Shown one piece after another: positions 27,643-37,443 of a stretch of DNA of 64,000 nucleotides. The notes beneath the pieces are model-generated. The model searched no databases. It was not told the DNA's origin and saw only the letters and a program-made list of their open reading frames with translations. Source of the DNA: Phocaeicola coprophilus (GTDB lineage Bacteria; Bacteroidota; Bacteroidia; Bacteroidales; Bacteroidaceae); contig JACJJM010000001.1 of NCBI GenBank assembly GCA_016900015.1, forward strand, positions 1 through 64,000, written 5' to 3'. Position 1 is the first letter of the stretch, and the number at the start of each line of letters is the position of its first letter. The position numbers and the translations under genes are program-made.

Positions 27643-29721
27643 TTAAAAGTACAACGATACATTGTCCACGGCACGGTCGATAGCAGGTTCGAGACAAGCC
27701 ACGATATTGTCGGCAATCTTCTGTTCGTTTTCAGGAAGAATGCACGAAGCACTCAGCGAAGCAGTAATCAACTTCTTGTTTTGCTCCTCCTTATTAACCA
27801 GGTTGTTGTAAATCTTCTCCCGCTCTTCTTTTGAACATACTTTGCTGCGGTTCTCTGTGAATGCCTGGTCTATCTTGTCTACCCACTTCGTATTAAATAT
27901 CCAGTCGAAAAGACCAGCTATAATTATAATGGGAATGCCTATGGCCAAAATTATAAGTATATTGTTCTTCAAGGCACGTATTATGGTACTCTCTATATCG
28001 AGTTGGTCTATCAGTGCGTCAGTAACATTCCATGCATCTTGGGTAGACAACATTTCCACGATGGTTTTCCATTCGTCTTCGCTGATGGAGAATTTGTTGA
28101 TGGAACGCTCATTCAACCGACCGGGAAACAGGCTTTCGAACAACTCATTCACCGTCTTTACGATGAGGGCTTTGACGCCCTTGTCCCCTTCCCTATTTAA
28201 ATAGTCAAGGAATGTCTGTCGTGTAATCCGGCTTACGTCCTGTCCGCAATCATCCAAGAACTCCTTATTAATCTTCTTCATGACGGCTTCCAACGAAAGG
28301 TTCTCACCATCGTTTTTCCAAGCTTGAAGTTTACGCTTCATGTAACTGTAGACAACAGGAGTCAACGCCTCGCCTATCATCCCTTTCAAGGTCGGCATGT
28401 CATCCTTCACGGCCTTCGCTATCTTCTCTTTCGCTTCGTGAATCAGGCGGAAAGCTTCCAAATCGGTGCGCACTGCATAAGCCAATCCACGCGAAACACA
28501 ATAGGAAGGCTCACAATCGAGAATCACCCGTGCATGCGGAAACACTTCCCGGGCTATGTCCTGTATGAAAAACATATTCGAAGCACCTCCGGTGAGCAAT
28601 ACGATGCCTTCGAAATCCTGATTGTTTGTCATTTCAAGCCATTCTCCCCTGCAAGATGCAAGAAAATTCCTATAAAGTTCCGCCCATGTGCCTTGCACCA
28701 ACGGACATTCATCAGTGCTGTATGACACACGGTTCCGGTGTGTCACTTCCAGCATGAAATCAGGCGTCAGTTCCAAACTTTCGTCTTTGCCGTCCTTGAA
28801 GCGCACTCTATGGAAACCTAATGCCATAGTGCCTTCGACAATATCGCGCACATTCTTGTAACTATCATAAAACTTTTCCTTGCTAAGCCGCAGCATGACT
28901 TTCTCCTGCTCATACTCCATGATGTCTTCTTTCTTATACCCGCTCCGACGGCATGCCAACCGGAGTATAGCTTCCTCCACCATGGCACCTCCTAACGGAA
29001 TGCTCCTCTCATGCATCGTGTTGGTGTCAAAGTCAATCGCTGTGACATCGGACGTGCTCGACCCGTTGTCCACCACGATGACTCCTTTGTGGAACTGAGC
29101 AATGAAAGCTTGAAAATCATCGGTATTCTGGGTCTCCTTGTAGACCTTAAGCAGCGAAGCACGAGATTCGGGAATAACAATCACCACCAAATCCAACCCG
29201 CACTTCTTCGCACCTTCGGACAATATCTGCGCATAGCGCACGATACGTTTACGACTCGTCCATTCCGGACTGGAAGGACAGCCCACGGCCAATATGCCTT
29301 TGCCGTTAAAGTCTTTACTCGTATTGGAGTCCTTGATGCCCGACAATGCATTGCGCAACATCTCCTGCATCAGTTCACGCTTGGTGACATTCGTCCCCTC
29401 ATAGAGTTCCGGAATGTCCAGCCGCTGTGGCTTCACCTTAAAGCATGTGAACAAGCTACCCACCACGCTGGGAAGCGCTATTTCTTCCGCACGCCCGGTA
29501 ATGTAACAGCCATTCTTTTTACGGAACAGCGCACTGATAATCTTCGTGGCTCCTCCTTTTGTCAAAGCTAAATCCACAGGTTGCACACTAGTCTCACTTA
29601 AATTCCAATAGGATGCTTCTATCTCACCGTGACCCAAGTCGAAGCCTATCACATAACTGAAACGTTTCTCCAGAATATCTTCTTCACGAATGCCAAAACG
29701 TTTAAAATCTATCAGTGCCAT
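27643..29721 (-). CDS. Hsp70/actin-like ATPase with C-terminal membrane segment
   Basis: The 692-residue protein has the Hsp70/actin ATPase signatures: phosphate 1 in VIGFDLGHGEIEASYW (about residue 24), phosphate 2 in VIVVDNGSSTSDVTAIDF and the adenosine motif in IVLLTGGASNMFFIQDIA. The canonical substrate-binding domain is not evident; instead a helical region leads to a membrane helix at about 585-609 (NNILIILAIGIPIIIIAGLF) and an 83-residue tail. It therefore looks like a membrane-tethered, divergent Hsp70. No DnaJ or GrpE gene lies nearby. Spacing: 1 bp to the upstream gene and 11 bp to the AAA+ gene. Confidence 0.85.
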   Translation of the reverse strand: MALIDFKRFGIREEDILEKRFSYVIGFDLGHGEIEASYWNLSETSVQPVDLALTKGGATKIISALFRKKNGCYITGRAEEIALPSVVGSLFTCFKVKPQRLDIPELYEGTNVTKRELMQEMLRNALSGIKDSNTSKDFNGKGILAVGCPSSPEWTSRKRIVRYAQILSEGAKKCGLDLVVIVIPESRASLLKVYKETQNTDDFQAFIAQFHKGVIVVDNGSSTSDVTAIDFDTNTMHERSIPLGGAMVEEAILRLACRRSGYKKEDIMEYEQEKVMLRLSKEKFYDSYKNVRDIVEGTMALGFHRVRFKDGKDESLELTPDFMLEVTHRNRVSYSTDECPLVQGTWAELYRNFLASCRGEWLEMTNNQDFEGIVLLTGGASNMFFIQDIAREVFPHARVILDCEPSYCVSRGLAYAVRTDLEAFRLIHEAKEKIAKAVKDDMPTLKGMIGEALTPVVYSYMKRKLQAWKNDGENLSLEAVMKKINKEFLDDCGQDVSRITRQTFLDYLNREGDKGVKALIVKTVNELFESLFPGRLNERSINKFSISEDEWKTIVEMLSTQDAWNVTDALIDQLDIESTIIRALKNNILIILAIGIPIIIIAGLFDWIFNTKWVDKIDQAFTENRSKVCSKEEREKIYNNLVNKEEQNKKLITASLSASCILPENEQKIADNIVACLEPAIDRAVDNVSLYF

Positions 29722-29722
29722 A

Positions 29723-30184
29723 TCATTTCAGTTTAAAGGTGATGGAGCCGTTGTCATGCAGCTGGAAATCTTCTTTCTTCTTCTCGTCGTCGGCATCCCG
29801 CTCTTTAAGCTTTTGCGCCACGTACTCACGCAGTTCAGGACGCAGTTCTTCCAGTCCTACAGTGGAAAGCCGGGCATCGTTTGCCACCAGCATGTTCAGG
29901 GCGGCGTCAGGATTGTTCTTCAACTCGTCCATGAAGAGGAAGGCATTGAACTCGTTCATCTTCCTATACTTCCGCAGTTCGGAGAAACTGATGCCGGCGT
30001 ATTTCAACTTCGGTTCCTTGCCATCGGTAAACCACTCGATGAAGGCACGTTGTATCTCAGGGTCCACATGGATGAGCCGCCACACGGTGTGCATCACTTG
30101 ACGTTCAGTATACTTATAAGGTTCATTCATCATGCGCTTGCGCAAGAGGATGTATTTCAATACGATTGTTGTCTGGGTAATCAT
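29723..30184 (-). CDS. Hypothetical protein between peptidase and Hsp70-like genes
   Basis: The 153-residue protein is helical, with YTERQVMHTVWRLIHVDPEI and IQRAFIEWFTDGKEPKLKYA early and a charged end (KLKERDADDEKKKEDFQLHD, then NGSITFKLK). No family recognised. It starts 15 bp after the peptidase stop and ends 1 bp before the Hsp70-like start, which marks tight co-translation. It could be a co-chaperone or nucleotide-exchange partner of the Hsp70-like protein, by position only. Confidence 0.72.
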   Translation of the reverse strand: MITQTTIVLKYILLRKRMMNEPYKYTERQVMHTVWRLIHVDPEIQRAFIEWFTDGKEPKLKYAGISFSELRKYRKMNEFNAFLFMDELKNNPDAALNMLVANDARLSTVGLEELRPELREYVAQKLKERDADDEKKKEDFQLHDNGSITFKLK

Positions 30185-30199
30185 AGCTTGTCATGTCTT

Positions 30200-30850
30200 T
30201 TAAAAGTTCTCGATAATATGTTCTGCTATCTGTCTGGCATCGGCTTCCACAGCCTGTCTCTGGTAAAGCACAAAATCCACCTCAGGCGGAATGTAGTTGC
30301 CTTCCATGAAATTGAGTGCCCACAGCCGCCGTTGCTCTTCCGTGCCGTAATGGAAATCGGAGTCAGTGATGGCTTTGTACTGCAATGCGTGGCGCAACTC
30401 ATGAAACACTGTGCCGACAATGGCACGCATCACGTCAGCATCGTCTGATGCCAGGATGTCCACGTTAATGGCCACGCAGTTGGTATCCTTGTCAAAATAG
30501 CCCAACGTGCAGTCACCTATCTCACTTCCCGGAGCGAACTTCACCGTACTGATGCCTACACCGTAAATTTGGTTGGCACGTTCGATGAGTTCTTTCATCT
30601 TTTCCACGCGGTCGGCAAGCGGCATGTCGCGAAACTTATTTTCAATGCCGTCAGGGAAAAGCTCGCGCATCAGTTCCCGGTTATCCTCAATGAGCTGTTT
30701 GTCTTCTTCCGTAAGTGGAAGGGTTTTACACCACTCCTCTGTCCGCTTCTTCACACCGTGCAGCCTCCACATCTGGAACAGCCAGCCCACTGTTTCCAAG
30801 ACAAGTGCCGAAGCCACATAAGTCGCGATAAGGATTAGAAATGTGATCAT
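30200..30850 (-). CDS. Membrane-anchored HExxH zinc metallopeptidase-like protein
   Basis: The 216-residue protein has one N-terminal membrane helix (MITFLILIATYVASALVLET), a helical linker and a C-terminal catalytic domain with TVFHELRHALQY (HExxH) and, about 50 residues on, AVEADARQIAEH, giving the E-x-D-A third-ligand pattern of gluzincin/ImmA-like peptidases. All metal ligands needed are present. In a cluster headed by a sigma factor, a membrane protease might cleave an anti-sigma or a toxin-like partner (inference). It starts 38 bp after the sigma gene stop. Confidence 0.8.
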   Translation of the reverse strand: MITFLILIATYVASALVLETVGWLFQMWRLHGVKKRTEEWCKTLPLTEEDKQLIEDNRELMRELFPDGIENKFRDMPLADRVEKMKELIERANQIYGVGISTVKFAPGSEIGDCTLGYFDKDTNCVAINVDILASDDADVMRAIVGTVFHELRHALQYKAITDSDFHYGTEEQRRLWALNFMEGNYIPPEVDFVLYQRQAVEADARQIAEHIIENF

Positions 30851-30888
30851 GGTCGTCGTTTTTTATTGTTAATAATCTATTCTATCAC

Positions 30889-31593
30889 TTATACGTCGTT
30901 TTCCTCGAATGTGACATCTTCTTCCTTATATTTTTTCAAAGATTCCTGCAATTTCTTGAATGTGCGGCTTTTCTCCTGCCTTACATTTGTTTCGTTCATG
31001 CCCAGCTGTTCGGCCAAGCGTGCTGAAAGCCCCACGGGAATGCCCTTCTCCTTGTAACAGTTACAGAGTATATAAGTGAGGACAATGTAACGTTTCTCCG
31101 GCGGATAGTCTTGCAGCAGTTCCAACGTCAGCACGAGTAAAGTGTTCCAATCCTTGCCCGGTTCTTCCTGTTCGTCAATAAACCTGTCCGTTACGTCGTC
31201 GTCCGACACCCCGTCCGTATTCTCTGAAAACGGGACATCCTGTTCTCGTTTCTTCGCTTCTTGCCTGTTTTTATCTATGGCCCAATTACGGGCAGCCATA
31301 CTGATATATTTATCAAAAGGCATGCTTTCGTCATAGTGATCCAACTTATTTCCGTCGTCACTTTTGCGTGGCAAAGTAAGATCATAATAGAAATCGTCCA
31401 GCCAGGCTTCAAGGTCATAATCGTCATAACCACCGGAGTAATATTTCCCCATCACTCTTTTCAACTGCTGCTTGTAGCGTTGCCGTATTAATATATGTAA
31501 GGCTTGAAGGTCGCTGTGCGATACATAGCGTTTCACCAGTTCTGCATCCGACAGTATAGATAAGTTTTCCGTTATTTTGATTTGTGTATTCAT
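30889..31593 (-). CDS. Sigma-70-like RNA polymerase sigma factor
   Basis: The 234-residue protein looks like an ECF-type sigma factor. Region 2 includes LILIRQRYKQQ-like and DKYISMAARNWAIDKNRQEA (2.4-like), and region 4 includes YPPEKRYIVLTYILCNCYKE and LAEQLGMNETNVRQEKSRTF, the HTH for -35 recognition. An unusual acidic insertion (about 115-150, DGVSDDDVTDRFIDEQEEPG) lies between the two. It is the first gene of the cluster, with a promoter at 31635-31665, so it probably controls the operon and may autoregulate. No classical anti-sigma factor is recognisable next to it. Confidence 0.8.
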   Translation of the reverse strand: MNTQIKITENLSILSDAELVKRYVSHSDLQALHILIRQRYKQQLKRVMGKYYSGGYDDYDLEAWLDDFYYDLTLPRKSDDGNKLDHYDESMPFDKYISMAARNWAIDKNRQEAKKREQDVPFSENTDGVSDDDVTDRFIDEQEEPGKDWNTLLVLTLELLQDYPPEKRYIVLTYILCNCYKEKGIPVGLSARLAEQLGMNETNVRQEKSRTFKKLQESLKKYKEEDVTFEENDV

Positions 31594-31634
31594 CGCTACG
31601 TTGTTTTAAGGTGTTCTTTTTACGAGTAATGCAA

Positions 31635-31665
31635 CAAAGCTATGAAATAAGGTCGAAATAATCAA
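31635..31665 (-). promoter_or_regulatory. Promoter of the sigma-headed operon
   Basis: On the minus strand a -7 box TAGCTTTG (31635-31642) lies about 20 bp downstream of a TTG. This fits the housekeeping promoter pattern of the phylum. The start codon of the sigma gene is 42 bp downstream. Confidence 0.5.
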
Positions 31666-31884
31666 GCAAAAACTTATTAAAATATTATTACATCAGCCCA
31701 CATCCAAATACCCATTTTTTACTCCATAAAAGCCTATATATCGCCAATGTGCCGAGATGCTGAAGGCCTGCAAGGCATTTGTTGCCTACAAAAGTATGTC
31801 AGCTATCCCCGGCTATCTCCGCGACAGCCTCATCATCCATAAACGTCCTTTGTCCAAAGCCCAAGAATGAACCCTCTAAAACAC

Positions 31885-31950
31885 GTCCGACCACGGCCTC
31901 CTTTCGGTGCAAGAGCGGAAAGGAATCCGTGGTCGGACGGAAAGGAAGGC
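31885..31950. repeat. Right copy of the perfect 66-bp inverted repeat
   Basis: This is the exact reverse complement of 22065-22130, starting GTCCGACCACGGCCTCCTTT and ending GGACGGAAAGGAAGGC. Further CGGAAAGGAGGG follows at 31960-31973. The rest of 31666-32048 contains no gene that I can support. Confidence 0.85.
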
Positions 31951-32048
31951 ACGCAGAAGCGGAAAGGAGGGCTTCCACATCACCTGCGACACCCGCGTCT
32001 AAATAGTATATAAACTAAATAGGAATTTCTACTTAAATTGTTTTTAAT

Positions 32049-32576
32049 TTACTCCACGCCATAAACCTCGCGATAGATGGCGCGGCGCACTGCGTCGACG
32101 GGAGGCATCGCCTCAGACTCATTGGCCACCATCAGATAAAGAGGCAGGGAAGCGTCGCCCGGACGATAGGGAGGCTGCACGTAGTCCTTGTCCCACACAC
32201 GGAAACCTTGACGCTCGTAGAAACCTACGCGGCGACGACTCAAATCGTCAGTGGGCACTTCGGCTTCCAATACAAAAGGCAGAGGAAGTTCGTGGAGCAG
32301 GTGCTTCATCACGCGCGAACCATATCCGCCGTTGCGTAAGGAAGGATCTACGGCAAAATGCTCGCCGTAATAGAACCCGTCGAGCTGCCACACAGTGATG
32401 AAGCCGATGGGACGGTCGTCTTCAGTCAGCAGATAGCAACTGAAGGCTTCGTTTTCGTCGACATTGCGTCGCTGGGCGTCCACGGGACGGCGTTCGCTCT
32501 CAGGAAAAGCGTCCAAAAACAACTTCTCGACAAAGGGATAGTGAGGATGGTTTGTCTTGATGTTTGTCAGTTTCAT
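32049..32576 (-). CDS. GNAT-family N-acetyltransferase
   Basis: The 175-residue protein has the GNAT core: FITVWQLDGFYYGEHFAVDP (beta4), SLRNGGYGSRVMKHLLHELP (motif A R-x-x-G-x-G-S, here RNGGYGS, acetyl-CoA pyrophosphate loop) and YERQGFRVWDKDY (beta5/alpha4). It acetylates an unknown small molecule or protein. It is monocistronic, 74 bp downstream of the SulP gene on the same strand. Confidence 0.85.
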   Translation of the reverse strand: MKLTNIKTNHPHYPFVEKLFLDAFPESERRPVDAQRRNVDENEAFSCYLLTEDDRPIGFITVWQLDGFYYGEHFAVDPSLRNGGYGSRVMKHLLHELPLPFVLEAEVPTDDLSRRRVGFYERQGFRVWDKDYVQPPYRPGDASLPLYLMVANESEAMPPVDAVRRAIYREVYGVE

Positions 32577-32650
32577 TTCATTCTTTTTTTAATTCTACAT
32601 ATGCTTCCGCAAAGCAAATAAAAAACTTACAGACTTACAAGCTCCCCCTC

Positions 32651-34327
32651 TTACGCCTTGACGATTTCCCGAGCCTTGGCCAGAGCTTCGTTGATGTTGC
32701 TGCAAATGTTGTCCTTGCCCAGCAACTCATAGAAACCGGCCTTCTCGAGCGTCTCATGCACACGCGGATTGACACCGGAAAGCACGATGATGATGCCTTC
32801 GCGCTGGCTCATACGGCAGAGATTGGTCAGGTTGTGTATGCCCGTGGAATCGACGAAAGGCACCTTGCGCATGCGGATGATGCGCACTTTCGGACGGTCG
32901 CCGATGCGTATCATTTCCTCTTCAAATTTGTTGGCAATGCCGAAGAAATACGGGCCGTTGATTTCATACACCTCCACACGGTCCGGGATGGTGAGATGTT
33001 CCTCGTGCAGTTCAATGTCCGACTCCTTGTTCGGGTCGAGGTCATCAGTAATGACCGAAATCTGTGTGCTTTCGGCCATACGCTTCATAAACATCAGGCA
33101 GGCCAAAAGCAATCCCACCTCGATGGCAATGGTAAGGTCGAAGATGACCGTGAGAAAGAACGTGACAAGCAGGACGCCCACATCCGATTTCGGATTGCGT
33201 AGCAACTCCTTGAACGTGCGCCAACCGCTCATATTGTAGGAAACTACCACCAGCACGCCGGCCAGGCAGGCCATGGGAATGTATTGCGCCAAGGGCATGA
33301 GGAAAAGGAAGATGAGCAACAGGACGACAGCATGCACGATGCCGGCCACAGGCGTGCGCCCACCGTTGTTGATGTTGGTCATCGTGCGGGCGATGGCTCC
33401 CGTGGCGGGAATACCTCCGAAGATGGGTGAGAAGACATTCGCAATGCCCTGCCCGATGAGTTCCTGGTTGGAATTGTGTTTGTCACCCGTCACGCCGTCG
33501 GCCACAGTCGCAGAGAGCAGTGATTCGATAGCCCCCAGGATGGCAATGGTGACAGCCGGCGAGATAAGTCCTTTAATCGTGTCCCAAGTCATGCTGGGCA
33601 CGCTGGCGTCGGGCAAGGCGGCACTGATGCTGAAACGGTCGCCAATGGTTGCCACAGAAGTGACACCGGCATAAGTCTTTAACAGCCACACACCCACTGT
33701 CATCACGACGATGGCCACGAGCGAGCCAGGAACTTTCTTGGAAAACCGGGGCGTCAAGGCGATGATGACGACACTCAGCACACCGACCAGTGTTGACCAG
33801 AGGTCTATCGTATGGAAATGGCGGACATAGACAATCCATTTCTCGATGAAATCACCCGGAACATTGTCGACCGTAAGGCCGAAAAAGTCTTTCAACTGCG
33901 TGGAAAAGATGGTCAGGGCAATACCGCTGGTGAATCCTACGACGATAGGGTAAGGGATGTATTTGATGATGGTTCCCAGGTGGAACAGTCCCAGTAGAAT
34001 CAGGAACACACCCGCCATGATGGTAGCAATCATCAGTCCACTCTCGCCATACTGCTGAATGATGCCATAGACAATGACGATGAAGGCCCCCGTCGGGCCG
34101 CCTATCTGTACACGGCTTCCGCCAAACAACGACACAAAGAAACCGGCAACAATGGCCGTGATGATGCCTTTTTCAGGCGATACGCCGGAAGCGATGCCAA
34201 ACGCGATGGCCAGCGGCAGGGCGACAATGCCGACGATGAGTCCGGACATCAAGTCGGCCGTAAACGAAGCTCTCGAATAGTTTTTCAACGTATAAAATAA
34301 CTTCGGTTTGAATTCAAATGCTTTCAT
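32651..34327 (-). CDS. SulP-family anion transporter with STAS domain
   Basis: The 558-residue inner-membrane protein begins MKAFEFKPKLFYTLKNYSRA and then carries the SulP N-terminal motif TADLMSGLIVGIVALPLAIA and about 10-12 membrane helices, with the NVFSPIFGGIPATGAIARTM signature. The STAS domain (about 430-550) has the MRKVPFVDSTGIHNL motif with the conserved DST. It most likely carries sulfate, bicarbonate or a dicarboxylate. The upstream in-frame ATG at 34405 is less likely, since it would add 26 untypical residues. Confidence 0.92.
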   Translation of the reverse strand: MKAFEFKPKLFYTLKNYSRASFTADLMSGLIVGIVALPLAIAFGIASGVSPEKGIITAIVAGFFVSLFGGSRVQIGGPTGAFIVIVYGIIQQYGESGLMIATIMAGVFLILLGLFHLGTIIKYIPYPIVVGFTSGIALTIFSTQLKDFFGLTVDNVPGDFIEKWIVYVRHFHTIDLWSTLVGVLSVVIIALTPRFSKKVPGSLVAIVVMTVGVWLLKTYAGVTSVATIGDRFSISAALPDASVPSMTWDTIKGLISPAVTIAILGAIESLLSATVADGVTGDKHNSNQELIGQGIANVFSPIFGGIPATGAIARTMTNINNGGRTPVAGIVHAVVLLLIFLFLMPLAQYIPMACLAGVLVVVSYNMSGWRTFKELLRNPKSDVGVLLVTFFLTVIFDLTIAIEVGLLLACLMFMKRMAESTQISVITDDLDPNKESDIELHEEHLTIPDRVEVYEINGPYFFGIANKFEEEMIRIGDRPKVRIIRMRKVPFVDSTGIHNLTNLCRMSQREGIIIVLSGVNPRVHETLEKAGFYELLGKDNICSNINEALAKAREIVKA

Positions 34328-34522
34328 TTCTCCTTTCTTGAAAATTAAACTTCTTACTAATGAAAATGAGGGCGCAAAATTAGCATCTATTAATATCTTA
34401 TACAAATATTTCTCATGTCAGTATGCCTCCGGAAGGGCATCCGTAGCCGGTCTTCTTGTTAAATCAAGGTTACAAAGCATTCATTCTTCATTTTCCATTC
34501 TTTCTACTTCGCTGGAAACCTC

Positions 34523-34530
34523 TATCTTTG
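34523..34530 (+). promoter_or_regulatory. -7 box of leuS
   Basis: TATCTTTG at 34523-34530 lies 42 bp upstream of the leuS ATG. The divergent SulP gene starts at 34327. Confidence 0.65.
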
Positions 34531-34572
34531 CACATTATTATAATAAACACTAAATAAACAAATACATCGCAA

Positions 34573-37416
34573 ATGGAATACAATTTCAGAGAGATTGAGA
34601 AGAAATGGCACCAACGCTGGGTCGACCAACAGACCTACCGGGTGACAGAAGACGAATCGAAGAAGAAATTCTATGTGCTCAATATGTTCCCTTATCCGTC
34701 GGGAGCCGGGTTGCATGTGGGACATCCGCTGGGATACATCGCATCGGACATTTACGCCCGATACAAACGTCTCCAGGGATACAACGTGCTCAACCCGATG
34801 GGATATGACGCCTATGGTCTGCCGGCCGAGCAATATGCCATCCAGACCGGACAACATCCGGCCATCACGACGGTGAACAATATCAACCGCTATCGTGAAC
34901 AGCTGGACAAAATCGGTTTTTCATTTGACTGGGACCGTGAGGTACGTACCTGCGACCCGCAATATTACCACTGGACACAGTGGGCCTTCATCCGCATGTT
35001 CCAAAGCTACTATGATAACACCAAACAACAGGCACGCCCCATCGACGAACTGGTGAAAGCATTCGAAACCAACGGCACAGAAGGCGTGAATGCAGCATGC
35101 AGCGAAGAACGCTGCTTCACAGCAGATGAATGGAAAGCCATGAGCGAAAAAGAACAGCAAGAGACATTAATGAACTATCGCATCGCCTACCTGGGCGAGA
35201 CGATGGTCAACTGGTGTCCGAAGCTCGGCACCGTGTTGGCAAACGACGAAGTGGTCGATGGTGTGTCGGAACGAGGTGGATACCCCGTCGTTCAAAAGAA
35301 GATGCGCCAATGGTGCCTGCGCGTGTCAGCCTACGCCCAACGTCTGCTCGACGGACTGGATACACTGGAATGGACCGACTCTTTGAAAGAAACCCAACGC
35401 AACTGGATAGGCCGTTCGGAAGGTACGGAAATGCGTTTCCGCATCAAAGACAGTGATGTGGAATTCACCATCTTTACAACCCGCGCCGACACCATCTTCG
35501 GCGTCACGTTCATGGTGTTGGCTCCTGAAAGCGAACTCGTCCCGCAAGTGACGACCGACTCCCAACGTGCTGAAGTGGAAGCCTACCTGGAAGCCACAAA
35601 GAAACGTACCGAACGTGAACGCATCGCCGACCGTCGCGTGACGGGTGTGTTCACAGGCTCTTACGCCATCAATCCCATGACAGGCGAAGCCATCCCCGTC
35701 TGGATAAGCGACTATGTCCTGGCCGGCTACGGAACAGGAGCCATCATGGCCGTCCCTGCCCACGACAGCCGCGACTACGCCTTTGCCAAACACTTCGGTC
35801 TGGAAATACGTCCGCTCATCGAAGGGTGCGACGTGAGCGAAGAGAGCTTTGATGCTAAGGAAGGCATCATCATCAATTCGCCAGCCTCATCCATACAGGC
35901 AGGAGAAGATACCCTTGTACTCAACGGACTCACCGTGAAGGAGGCCATCGCCCGCACGAAAGAATATGTCAAGGAACACCATTTGGGCCGCGTCAAGGTC
36001 AACTACCGTCTGCGCGATGCTATCTTCAGCCGCCAACGTTACTGGGGCGAACCATTCCCCGTCTACTACAAGGACGGCATGCCTCACATGATTCCGGAGG
36101 CATGCTTGCCGCTCGAACTCCCCGAAGTGGACAAATTCCTACCCACCGAGACTGGTGAACCGCCCCTCGGACATGCCACACGCTGGGCTTGGGACACAGC
36201 TCATAACTGCGTGACTGAAAACTCCCGTATAGACCACTGTACCGTGTTCCCTCTTGAACTGAACACCATGCCTGGTTTCGCCGGCTCGTCTGCATACTAT
36301 CTCCGCTATATGGACCCGCACGACGACCAAGCACTCGTGTCACACCGCGCTGTCGAATACTGGCAGAACGTCGACCTCTATGTAGGTGGCACGGAACATG
36401 CCACAGGCCACCTCATCTACTCCCGTTTCTGGAATAAGTTCCTCTTCGACCTGGGTGTGAGCGTGAAGGAAGAACCATTCCAAAAGTTAGTCAACCAAGG
36501 CATGATCCAAGGACGGAGCAACTTCGTCTATCGCATCAAAGACACCAACACCTTCGTTTCCCTCGGCCTGAAAGACCAATACGATGTCACCCCACTGAAT
36601 GTCGATGTCAACATCGTTTCGAACGACGTGCTCGACCTTGAAGCCTTCAAGGCCTGGCGTCCGGAATTTGCCAACGCAGAGTTCATCCTTGAGGACGGCA
36701 AATACGTTTGTGGGTGGGCTGTCGAGAAAATGAGCAAATCCAAACACAACGTAGTCAACCCCGACATGATTGTTGAAAAGTATGGCGCCGACACATTGCG
36801 CATGTACGAGATGTTCCTCGGTCCTGTCGAAATGTCGAAACCTTGGGACACGAACGGCATAGACGGCGTACACCGCTTTCTGAAGAAGCTCTGGTCGCTC
36901 TTCTACAGCCGCAAGGGAGAATTCCTTCCCACCCAAGAAGGCGAACCGACACGCGACGAACTCAAGTCCATCCATAAGCTCATCAAGAAAGTAACCGTAG
37001 ACATCGAAAACTTCTCCTATAACACTTCTGTGAGTGCTTTCATGATTTGCGTAAACGAACTGAGCCAACTGAAATGCAACAAAGCAACCGTCCTGAGCGA
37101 CCTCATCGTGCTGCTCGCGCCCTTTGCCCCCCACTTGAGCGAGGAGCTTTGGGAAAAGCTGGGACACACGACTTCCGTATGTGACGCACAATGGCCTGTC
37201 TGCAACGAAGATTACCTGAAGGAAGACATCGTGAAATACACCGTGTCGTTCAACGGAAAGGCACGCTTCACGCTCGACTTCCCGGCCGACGCCGACAATG
37301 CGACCATCGAACAGACCGTACGCACGCATGAGGCCTCACAGAAATATCTGGAAGGAAAGACGGTGAAGAAAGTCATCATCGTGCCGAAGAAGATTGTCAA
37401 CATGGTCATCGGATAA
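34573..37416 (+). CDS. leuS: Leucyl-tRNA synthetase
   Basis: The 947-residue class I synthetase charges tRNA-Leu. It has [16 protein letters not shown] (HIGH-type HVGH, residues 48-51), the CP1 editing domain with the threonine-rich [18 protein letters not shown] and the [19 protein letters not shown] loop, and KMSKS at residues 719-723. The C-terminal anticodon-binding domain follows. Length is at the upper end of the bacterial range, as usual in Bacteroidales. It is followed by a YitT gene 27 bp downstream. Confidence 0.97.
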   Translation: MEYNFREIEKKWHQRWVDQQTYRVTEDESKKKFYVLNMFPYPSGAGLHVGHPLGYIASDIYARYKRLQGYNVLNPMGYDAYGLPAEQYAIQTGQHPAITTVNNINRYREQLDKIGFSFDWDREVRTCDPQYYHWTQWAFIRMFQSYYDNTKQQARPIDELVKAFETNGTEGVNAACSEERCFTADEWKAMSEKEQQETLMNYRIAYLGETMVNWCPKLGTVLANDEVVDGVSERGGYPVVQKKMRQWCLRVSAYAQRLLDGLDTLEWTDSLKETQRNWIGRSEGTEMRFRIKDSDVEFTIFTTRADTIFGVTFMVLAPESELVPQVTTDSQRAEVEAYLEATKKRTERERIADRRVTGVFTGSYAINPMTGEAIPVWISDYVLAGYGTGAIMAVPAHDSRDYAFAKHFGLEIRPLIEGCDVSEESFDAKEGIIINSPASSIQAGEDTLVLNGLTVKEAIARTKEYVKEHHLGRVKVNYRLRDAIFSRQRYWGEPFPVYYKDGMPHMIPEACLPLELPEVDKFLPTETGEPPLGHATRWAWDTAHNCVTENSRIDHCTVFPLELNTMPGFAGSSAYYLRYMDPHDDQALVSHRAVEYWQNVDLYVGGTEHATGHLIYSRFWNKFLFDLGVSVKEEPFQKLVNQGMIQGRSNFVYRIKDTNTFVSLGLKDQYDVTPLNVDVNIVSNDVLDLEAFKAWRPEFANAEFILEDGKYVCGWAVEKMSKSKHNVVNPDMIVEKYGADTLRMYEMFLGPVEMSKPWDTNGIDGVHRFLKKLWSLFYSRKGEFLPTQEGEPTRDELKSIHKLIKKVTVDIENFSYNTSVSAFMICVNELSQLKCNKATVLSDLIVLLAPFAPHLSEELWEKLGHTTSVCDAQWPVCNEDYLKEDIVKYTVSFNGKARFTLDFPADADNATIEQTVRTHEASQKYLEGKTVKKVIIVPKKIVNMVIG

Positions 37417-37443
37417 TCCAATTAAACATTATAAAAGTATAGT

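Noticed and set aside
18440-31593. Type VI secretion or contractile injection cluster
   Set aside because: There are AAA+ ATPases but no sheath, tube, baseplate or spike genes.
34523-34572. T-box-like or other riboswitch before leuS
   Set aside because: The leader between promoter and ATG is only about 40 nt and has no structured element or terminator.
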